Shown here piece by piece: positions 1-4,243 of a stretch of 5,158 nucleotides of DNA (positions are counted from its first letter, which is position 1; each line of letters opens with the position of its first letter). The stretch covers positions 1 through 5,158 of the forward strand of contig CBDTTW010000205.1 of NCBI GenBank assembly GCA_965363675.1, given 5' to 3'. Both the position numbers and the translations under genes were made by a program. The DNA is from CBDTTW01 sp965363675. Lineage in GTDB: Bacteria > Bacteroidota > Rhodothermia > Rhodothermales > DASSAV01. The notes under the pieces were generated by a model. It made no database searches, had not been told where the DNA came from, and saw only the letters and a list, made by a program, of their open reading frames with translations.

Positions 1-18
1 CACCGGCGCAACATGTAA
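1..18 (+). CDS. possible 3' end of an upstream small protein gene
   Basis: Read in frame from base 1 the sequence gives H-R-R-N-M followed by TAA. The downstream gene at 772-1197 ends with a similar H-R-R segment (Y-T-L-H-R-R-L-P-L-N-stop), so this could be the last codons of another member of the same small family. Five codons cannot establish a gene, and an H-R-R triplet is not rare in GC-rich DNA. Treat it as a hint about what lies to the left of the window. Confidence 0.2.
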   Translation, partial: HRRNM

Positions 19-188
19 CCTGCCGCTACTTTACGGAACGGGGCGTGTCACATTTTTACCCCGCGCCGGGCCGGGCCCTTGGCGGGGCAGGCGCGCAGGC
101 CCTGAAAAGGACGTTTTGGAGGTATGGCGCCGGTTTTGATGGGGGAAGATGCAGCGACGCCAACCACGCTCTCTACCCGGATACGCAC
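19..188. other. noncoding leader upstream of the first small gene
   Basis: No convincing gene is seen here. The frame of the next gene is open back to an ATG at 45, but those 48 extra residues look like translated noncoding DNA and would bury the membrane segment, so they are excluded. A GC-rich hairpin can form from CCCCGC (59-64) and GCGGGG (82-87), and CGGGG (39-43) can alternatively pair with CCCCG (59-63). A T5 run (53-57) lies before the hairpin, not after it, so this is not a standard terminator on the + strand. A strong purine run GGAGG (118-122) is far from the chosen start at 189 and only one base from an out-of-frame ATG at 124. No clear promoter was identified. Confidence 0.5.
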
Positions 189-578
189 ATGTCGAGCACG
201 TTCATCTTCACGCTTTCGCTGATGACCTTGTGGGCCGTTCCCGTGGCTGTTCTGATCGTAGCGTATCTGCGGGCGCGCCGGGAGCGCCTGCTGGAAGAAG
301 GGATGGGCGCCGAGCTAGCCGAGAGCCTGCACGTAGACGCCTCGGGCGCGCTCATGTGCGACGAGATGCGGTTCCGCGCCGACGCCCCGGCCGAGCAGCC
401 CGCGTGGGAGCCCGACTACCAGGGCCGCAGCGAGATGATGGCGCAGATCTTCGACCTGAGCGGCGCCGCCCGTAACGCAGGCCGCGAAGCCCAAGCCGTA
501 GTGGCCGAGCTGACGTACCCGATCTACGACCGCTCGGGCCGCATGTACACGAACAAGTTGAAGGTTTTCCTCAACTAG
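189..578 (+). CDS. small membrane-anchored protein of unknown function (paralogue A)
   Basis: Unrecognised 129-aa protein. Residues about 4-26 form one hydrophobic membrane segment with a central proline (P18), followed by the basic stretch R-A-R-R-E-R, which suggests an N-in/C-out or simple anchor topology with an acidic soluble tail of about 100 residues. The last 16 residues (114-129) follow D-R-x-G-x-x-Y-T, six residues, L-N-stop. This pattern recurs at the same distance from the end in the next gene, where I6, L9, T13, L14 and P18 also match without gaps. The two are therefore probably tandem paralogues. The ATG at 189 is chosen because it puts the membrane segment at the N-terminus and makes the two proteins colinear; the longer reading from 45 adds an unlikely extension. 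There is no Shine-Dalgarno at normal spacing. The C-terminal region alternates hydrophobic and polar residues, suggesting beta strands. Function cannot be assigned. Confidence 0.72.
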   Translation: MSSTFIFTLSLMTLWAVPVAVLIVAYLRARRERLLEEGMGAELAESLHVDASGALMCDEMRFRADAPAEQPAWEPDYQGRSEMMAQIFDLSGAARNAGREAQAVVAELTYPIYDRSGRMYTNKLKVFLN

Positions 579-604
579 TTCCGCCGGGGCGCCTCGCCCG
601 GCCG

Positions 605-626
605 AGCGCCTGCCCCCGGCGCTTTT
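605..626 (+). terminator. putative intrinsic terminator after paralogue A
   Basis: AGCGCC (605-610) and GGCGCT (618-623) form a perfect 6-bp stem around a 7-base loop and run directly into TTTT (623-626). A second GC-rich hairpin lies just upstream at 583-602 (8 pairs with one bulged G and a CCT loop). The position 27 bases after the stop codon suits a terminator for the first small gene. The T-run is short, so efficiency is uncertain. Confidence 0.5.
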
Positions 627-637
627 GCAGCCTGCAA
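625..637. repeat. 13-base palindrome TTGCAG-C-CTGCAA
   Basis: Two 6-base half-sites in perfect inverted orientation around a single C. The right half belongs to the 9-base word GCCTGCAAC (630-638), which is repeated exactly at 662-670, 32 bases further on and about three helical turns away. This spacing and symmetry could suit a dimeric DNA-binding protein. The left half overlaps the T-run of the terminator candidate, so chance or structural constraint is also possible. Confidence 0.35.
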
Positions 638-681
638 CGGCCGTCTGCCCCTCGTTGCCGCGCCTGCAACAACCTTGTTAT

Positions 682-719
682 CCGGTCTAAAGGACAAGAA
701 CCGAACGATCCTTTAGCGG
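682..719 (+). repeat. inverted repeat 1 upstream of paralogue B
   Basis: CTAAAGGA (687-694) and TCCTTTAG (709-716) are perfect complements around a 14-base centre (695-708). The stem can be extended by CCG (682-684) with CGG (717-719) across a two-base bulge (685-686), giving 11 pairs. No T-run follows, so it is not a typical terminator. It may be an RNA leader structure or an operator. It lies just upstream of a second inverted repeat, which also has a 14-base centre. Confidence 0.55.
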
Positions 720-729
720 CCCGCCATCA

Positions 730-769
730 TTAGATCCGTAGTGAGGTAACCAACCAACTACGGATCTGA
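730..769 (+). promoter_or_regulatory. inverted repeat 2 ending at the start codon of paralogue B
   Basis: AGATCCGTAGT (732-742) and ACTACGGATCT (757-767) are perfect 11-bp complements around a 14-base centre (743-756). A G-U pair (731/768) and a U-A pair (730/769) can extend it to 13 pairs, and GGT (745-747) with ACC (753-755) can add an inner stem. The ATG at 772 starts two bases after the structure. The only purine-rich Shine-Dalgarno-like word nearby, GAGG (743-746), lies at the start of the loop. The hairpin would occupy the ribosome landing region, so translational control or binding by a dimeric protein are both plausible inferences. Confidence 0.55.
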
Positions 770-771
770 CC

Positions 772-1197
772 ATGACTTGGGTGACTATTGCAGCGTTGTT
801 CATTGCGACGCTCGGGTTGCTGCCCATGTTGCTCATGGCCCGACTGGTGAACAGCAGCTTGGCGCATCGGTCCACGGGTAAGCGCAACCGGCACGGCGAC
901 TCTCTTTCACAATTTGCGCATTCGGTGCGGGGCGCCTGCGCGCTGCTCGGCGGGGCGCCGCCGTATGCTCCCTCGGCCCGCACGCCGCACCCGCGCGCGC
1001 TGCTGCGCGCCGCCGAAGCGCGGCATGTAGCCTCGATGCACCTCCTGCCGGCCGGCTCGGACTACACGTTCCACCGCCGGACCGGGCGCGACCGCCGGGA
1101 AGTCTCCGGCGACGGCGGCTTTGCACGCGTCGCTTTTCAGCTCACCGACCGCGACGGGACGGGGTATACGCTGCACCGCCGCTTGCCGCTCAACTAA
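772..1197 (+). CDS. small membrane-anchored protein of unknown function (paralogue B)
   Basis: Unrecognised 141-aa protein. Residues about 4-25 form one membrane segment with P18, followed by a basic, low-complexity Arg/Pro/Ala-rich linker (about 32-85) and a C-terminal soluble part. The final 16 residues (126-141) follow the same D-R-x-G-x-x-Y-T, six residues, L-N-stop pattern as the gene at 189-578, with 7 of 16 residues identical. I6, L9, T13, L14 and P18 occupy the same positions in both proteins. A motif is also repeated inside the protein: G-S-D-Y-T-F-H-R-R (95-103) and G-T-G-Y-T-L-H-R-R (129-137), which may reflect an internal duplication of a beta-hairpin unit. The early codons are less GC-rich at the third position than the rest of the gene. 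The ATG at 772 directly follows a long inverted repeat and lacks a normally spaced Shine-Dalgarno. Function is unknown; a membrane-tethered accessory protein is all that can be said. Confidence 0.65.
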   Translation: MTWVTIAALFIATLGLLPMLLMARLVNSSLAHRSTGKRNRHGDSLSQFAHSVRGACALLGGAPPYAPSARTPHPRALLRAAEARHVASMHLLPAGSDYTFHRRTGRDRREVSGDGGFARVAFQLTDRDGTGYTLHRRLPLN

Positions 1198-1209
1198 GCG
1201 CCCCGCTCC

Positions 1210-1225
1210 CCGGAAGCCTTTCCGG
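1210..1225 (+). terminator. hairpin after paralogue B, no T-run
   Basis: CCGGAA (1210-1215) and TTCCGG (1220-1225) form a perfect 6-bp stem with a four-base loop, 12 bases after the stop codon. An outer pairing of CCCCG (1201-1205) with CGGGG (1234-1238) could enclose it. No T-run follows, so it is a terminator only in the loose sense used for GC-rich genomes; it may instead stabilise the mRNA end. The rest of the gap to 1335 shows no gene and no clear promoter. Confidence 0.3.
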
Positions 1226-1335
1226 CGCGAAAACGGGGCCTGCGCGCTCGGAACGATCCCGCCCGGCAGGGGTTCGGATAGCGGTGGGCGCGCCAGACCC
1301 CTTCACCCCTTCATGATCCGGCTGCCAGATCCTTT

Positions 1336-2010
1336 ATGCCTGCACTGCTCGACACCATTGCGCAACAACTCTCGGGCGAGACGGTCCGCATGCTCAGCCG
1401 CCAGATCGGCGCCGACGAGCACGCCACCCGCAAAGCCGTCGCCTCGGCGTTGCCGCTGCTTATCGGCGGGCTGGCGCGTTCGTCCAACGAGTCGCACGCG
1501 ACGGCAAGCGCGCTGACGAAGGTGCTTGCGCGCGACCACGACGGCGCGCTGCTCGACAACCTCCAGGATTTGCTTCAGCGCTCGGCCGGAGGCGGCAGCC
1601 TTGCCGACGCCGGCGGCGACGGGGCCTATGGCATCGACCGGCGCTCGGCCGACGGCGCGGGCATTTTGCGCCACGTGCTGGGGGCCAAGCGGAGCGCCGT
1701 AGAACTGGGCATCAGCAAGGCTACGGGCCTCGACGTGAAGCTGGTGGCGCAGCTTCTGCCGCTGCTGGCGCCGGTCGTCATGAGCGCGCTCGGCAAGCTG
1801 CACCGACAGCAGAAGCTCGACGCCGACGGGGTGGCGCGCCTGCTCAACCGCGAGCGCGCCGAGGTGGAGCGCGGCGTCCCCGAGTTCCGGCGCGGCGGCC
1901 TGATGGACTATCTCGACCCCGACGACGAGGGCGAGGTGGCGCAGGTGGTGGCGCACCTGGGGGCCAAGCTCGGCGCCGATGAGCTGATCGGGCGCTTGCT
2001 GGGGCGCTAG
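1336..2010 (+). CDS. DUF937 (YidB-like) domain protein
   Basis: A 224-aa protein of the DUF937 family, whose molecular function is not established. The family pattern is clear: an N-terminal helix starting with L-L-D (residues 4-6), the helical stretch A-S-A-L-P-L-L-I-G-G-L-A (36-47), the acidic turn D-H-D-G-A-L-L-D (67-74), the segment D-G-A-G-I-L-R-H-V-L-G (106-116), and the hydrophobic run Q-L-L-P-L-L-A-P-V-V-M (139-149). A second acidic turn, L-D-P-D-D-E-G-E (193-200), precedes a C-terminal helix with L-I-G-R-L-L-G. There is no signal peptide or membrane anchor, so it is probably cytoplasmic. The ATG at 1336 gives the usual N-terminus of the family; no Shine-Dalgarno is visible. It appears to be transcribed alone: 138 bases separate it from the gene before and a hairpin with a T-run follows. 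Nothing links it functionally to its neighbours. Confidence 0.85.
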   Translation: MPALLDTIAQQLSGETVRMLSRQIGADEHATRKAVASALPLLIGGLARSSNESHATASALTKVLARDHDGALLDNLQDLLQRSAGGGSLADAGGDGAYGIDRRSADGAGILRHVLGAKRSAVELGISKATGLDVKLVAQLLPLLAPVVMSALGKLHRQQKLDADGVARLLNRERAEVERGVPEFRRGGLMDYLDPDDEGEVAQVVAHLGAKLGADELIGRLLGR

Positions 2011-2030
2011 CCCCGGCCCTGCCTTTTTTT
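2001..2030 (+). terminator. putative terminator of the DUF937 gene
   Basis: GGGGC (2001-2005) and GCCCC (2010-2014) pair around the loop GCTA. The stem overlaps the stop codon (2008-2010), and an outer GGGC (1990-1993) with GCCC (2016-2019) can extend the structure. A run of seven T bases follows at 2024-2030. The distance from inner stem to T-run is longer than ideal, so this is likely but imperfect. Confidence 0.5.
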
Positions 2031-2062
2031 GCCTTCTCGCCGTGGGCGCCGCTCCGGCGTTC

Positions 2063-2084
2063 TATATTTACGGCCTTAAGGCCG
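2063..2084 (+). promoter_or_regulatory. AT-rich -10-like box followed by a 14-base perfect palindrome
   Basis: TATATTTA (2063-2070) is the only AT-rich island in this gap. It resembles the Bacteroidota -7 element TAnnTTTG except for the last base, and also a sigma-70 -10 box; no good upstream -33/-35 partner is seen. It is immediately followed by CGGCCTTAAGGCCG (2071-2084), a perfect palindrome without a loop. That would place the palindrome about where transcription starts, a classic place for an operator. The start codon of the downstream gene is 70 bases further on. Confidence 0.4.
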
Positions 2085-2154
2085 GGCGGGGCCTTGCCGC
2101 CTCTTGCCCCCGCGACCCCGGAACCTCCAGGCGGCGGCGCCCATTCCCATTGCC

Positions 2155-4083
2155 ATGAGCTCCTCTATCGCGCACCGGCTGCGGACCTTGTTCGAGAGCA
2201 CGCCGCCGTTTTCGATGCTTCCGCCGGAAGCGCTCGAAGAGATCCTGACGGACATCTCCATCGAGTACTACCAGACCGGCGAGATCCTGCTGGAGCAGGG
2301 CAGCACTACGCACCGGGGGCTGTACATCGTCGAGAGTGGGACGGTGCGCCTGATGGACGTGGAGAACCAGCGCCTCATCGACAAGCTGGGCGAGGGCGAG
2401 ACGTTCGGGGCCTTCGGGCTCATCAAGGGGGGCATGACGATCTACGAAGCCAAGGCCATCGAGCCGGCCGTGTGCGCGCTCCTCAAGGGCGACCGCTTCC
2501 ACGCGTTGTACGACCGGTACGAGGATTTCGCCAACTTTTTCGAGAGCGACTTCCAGCGCTACGTGCGGCACATCGACAAGGAGATGGACGTCAGCGGGGC
2601 GCACCTGCTCTTCAGCCGGCGGCTCAACCAGTTCGTGCACCGGGGGCTGGTGACCTGCGCCCCCGATACGACGGCGCAGCAGGCCGCGCGCCTGATGCGT
2701 AAGGAAAGCGTCGATTCGCTCATCGTGATGCACGAGGGGCGCATGCAGGGCATCCTGACCGACGGCGATTTGCGCAACAAGCTGGTGGCGCGCGGCCAAA
2801 GCCCCGAGACGCCCGTGCGCCGCCTGATGAGCCACCCGGTGCACGCCATCCCGGCCGACGCCTCGCTCTTCGAGGCGATGATGCAGATGCTGCACGCCGG
2901 CGTCAACCGGCTCGTGGTGATGCAGCCGGGCGACCGGGCGCACGCCCCCCTGGCCGTGCTGACCGACCGCGACGTGGCGCACTACCGGGGGCAGGACCCC
3001 GTTGCGACGACGCAGCGCATCCAGAACGCCCCCTCGATCAAGGAACTCGTCAGCATCCGCGCCGCCACGAGCGAGCAGCTGCTGCGGCTCTACCGGCAGG
3101 GCGTGCAGCCGGAGATGCTCAACCAGATCATGTCGGTCGTGTACGACCGCCTGGCGATCCGGGTGCTGGAGCTGGCCGAATCGGAGCTGCGCGCGGCCTC
3201 GCCCGACCTGTACGTAGACGTCCCGTGGGTGTGGATGAGCCTGGGCAGCGGCGGGCGGCAGGAAATGGCCCTGAACTCGCAGCAGCACAACGCGCTGCTC
3301 TATGCCAACCCGGCCTCGGCGGAGGAGGGCGCGCGCGCCGAGGCGTGGCTGGCGGCGCTCGCCACGCGCGCAGGCGAGGGCCTGGCCTCGTGCGGCTTCT
3401 CGCTGAGCCCGTTCGTGGCAAAAGACGCCCGGTGGCGCAAGCCGCTGCGCGAGTGGAAGCTGCTTTACCGGGGTTGGATCCACGAGTCGGAGGCCGAGGC
3501 GCTGGGGCAGGTAGGACTGTTTTTCGATCTGCGCGGCATCTACGGCGCCCGCGAACTGGTGGACGAACTCAAGACGGACATCATCGACGTGCTCAACGTG
3601 CAGGCCATGACCGAGCAGCGGCCGTTCCTCCCGCTTTTGGCGGCCGGCGCCTTGCAGCACAAACCGCCGCTGTCGTTCTTCAAGCGCTTCGTGCTTCAGC
3701 GCACCGGCGACCGCCACACCTTCGACATCCGCGAGACGGGCATCCTGCCTATTGTCGAGGCCGCCCGCGTGCTCGCCCTCGAAATGCGCCAGCTCGAATC
3801 GACCAACACTATCGAGCGGCTGCGCGCGGCGGCCAACGCCTTCCCCGAGATGGACCGCGCCCTCGGCGACGCGCTCGAAGCCTACCGGCACCTCATCGAC
3901 TTCCGCGTGGAGCATCAGCTTCGCTCGTTCGAGGCGGGCGAGACGCCGCACAACCGCATCGACCCGTCGAGCCTGCGCAAGGTGCAGCAAAACCTGATGC
4001 GCAACGTGTTCTCCCAGGTAGCCGACTTCCAGGAGGCGCTCAGCAAGCGGCATGCGCCCGCCAAAGGCCGGTTCCGCAACTAG
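2155..4083 (+). CDS. COG2905-type protein: cNMP-binding fold, CBS pair, DUF294 nucleotidyltransferase-like
   Basis: A 642-aa cytoplasmic signalling protein. Domains in order: cyclic-nucleotide-binding beta-roll (about 10-120); two CBS motifs (about 160-210 and 222-278) ending in L-T-D-G-D-L-R and L-T-D-R-D-V; a helical linker (285-345); DUF294 nucleotidyltransferase-like domain (about 346-450); DUF294 C-terminal domain (about 470-635, with F-F-D-L-R-G-I-Y-G, P-P-L-S-F-F-K-R-F-V-L and H-N-R-I-D-P). CBS pairs normally bind adenine nucleotides, so energy sensing is an inference. The nucleotidyltransferase signature is only partly kept: G-S-G-G-R-Q-E (364-370) is present, but the expected D-Q-D-N reads Q-Q-H-N (376-379), removing both acidic residues. 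The beta-roll reads F-G-A (84-86), where cAMP-binding proteins have F/I-G-E, and lacks the usual arginine, so classical cAMP binding is doubtful. The ATG at 2155 is preferred; a TTG at 2104 would add 17 nondomain residues. There is no Shine-Dalgarno. The next gene is acs, 160 bases on, and this family often neighbours acetate genes, suggesting a role in acetate metabolism control. Confidence 0.9.
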   Translation: MSSSIAHRLRTLFESTPPFSMLPPEALEEILTDISIEYYQTGEILLEQGSTTHRGLYIVESGTVRLMDVENQRLIDKLGEGETFGAFGLIKGGMTIYEAKAIEPAVCALLKGDRFHALYDRYEDFANFFESDFQRYVRHIDKEMDVSGAHLLFSRRLNQFVHRGLVTCAPDTTAQQAARLMRKESVDSLIVMHEGRMQGILTDGDLRNKLVARGQSPETPVRRLMSHPVHAIPADASLFEAMMQMLHAGVNRLVVMQPGDRAHAPLAVLTDRDVAHYRGQDPVATTQRIQNAPSIKELVSIRAATSEQLLRLYRQGVQPEMLNQIMSVVYDRLAIRVLELAESELRAASPDLYVDVPWVWMSLGSGGRQEMALNSQQHNALLYANPASAEEGARAEAWLAALATRAGEGLASCGFSLSPFVAKDARWRKPLREWKLLYRGWIHESEAEALGQVGLFFDLRGIYGARELVDELKTDIIDVLNVQAMTEQRPFLPLLAAGALQHKPPLSFFKRFVLQRTGDRHTFDIRETGILPIVEAARVLALEMRQLESTNTIERLRAAANAFPEMDRALGDALEAYRHLIDFRVEHQLRSFEAGETPHNRIDPSSLRKVQQNLMRNVFSQVADFQEALSKRHAPAKGRFRN

Positions 4084-4099
4084 GCAGGGCCGCTTTTGC

Positions 4100-4158
4100 G
4101 GGCGCCCCGGCGGGCGGTAACGCATCCGTTACGGGGCGGCGGCGCGCGCCGGGCGCCC
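4100..4158 (+). promoter_or_regulatory. nested GC-rich hairpin in the gap before acs
   Basis: GGGCGCCC (4100-4107) pairs with GGGCGCCC (4151-4158), and after one bulged C (4108) GGCG (4109-4112) pairs with CGCC (4147-4150), giving a 12-bp stem. Inside it sits a second perfect hairpin, GTAACG (4117-4122), loop CATC, CGTTAC (4127-4132). It begins 17 bases after the preceding stop codon and is followed by only TT, so it may be a U-less terminator, an mRNA 3'-end stabiliser, or part of the acs leader. No known riboswitch class was recognised. Confidence 0.45.
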
Positions 4159-4167
4159 CTTGTAGTA

Positions 4168-4205
4168 GCTTGCAGGCGGCGCCTCGGGAAAAGCGCTTGC
4201 AGGCG
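4168..4205 (+). repeat. 11-base direct repeat upstream of acs
   Basis: GCTTGCAGGCG occurs at 4168-4178 and exactly again at 4195-4205, with a start-to-start distance of 27 bases. The second copy overlaps the 8-base palindrome AAGCGCTT (4191-4198). It lies 38 bases before the acs start codon, where an activator or repressor site, or the promoter itself, would be expected. No clear -10/-35 or Bacteroidota-type promoter could be placed with confidence in 4084-4243. Confidence 0.4.
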
Positions 4206-4243
4206 ATGGTTTTTCCTCCAACTTCAAACGCACCAGCAACGTC

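Noticed and set aside
45..188. Longer start for the first small gene
   Set aside because: It would add 48 residues with no protein-like features and move the membrane segment inside. The ATG at 189 makes the protein colinear with its paralogue.
118..222. Short open frame starting at ATG 124 right after GGAGG, a possible leader peptide
   Set aside because: The GGAGG is only one base from this ATG, too close for initiation. The 32-codon product overlaps the first gene out of frame and has no recognisable feature.
707..1336. Word GATCCTTTA shared between 707-715 and 1328-1336 as a possible common regulatory element
   Set aside because: It is only nine bases, in different contexts (a repeat arm in one case, overlapping a start codon in the other). 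Chance is a sufficient explanation.
1303..1956. Minus-strand open frame of 217 codons opposite the DUF937 gene
   Set aside because: The plus-strand protein shows the DUF937 pattern; the antisense product is compositionally biased and unrecognisable.
2104..2154. TTG start extending the COG2905-type protein by 17 residues
   Set aside because: The extension is Pro/Ala-rich and outside any domain. The ATG at 2155 directly precedes the first helix of the cyclic-nucleotide fold.
2068..4125. Very long open frame on the minus strand (685 codons)
   Set aside because: It lies opposite the COG2905-type gene, whose protein has recognisable domains throughout. The minus-strand product is rich in Arg, His, Val, Ala and Gln with no family features, the usual result of antisense reading through GC-rich codons.
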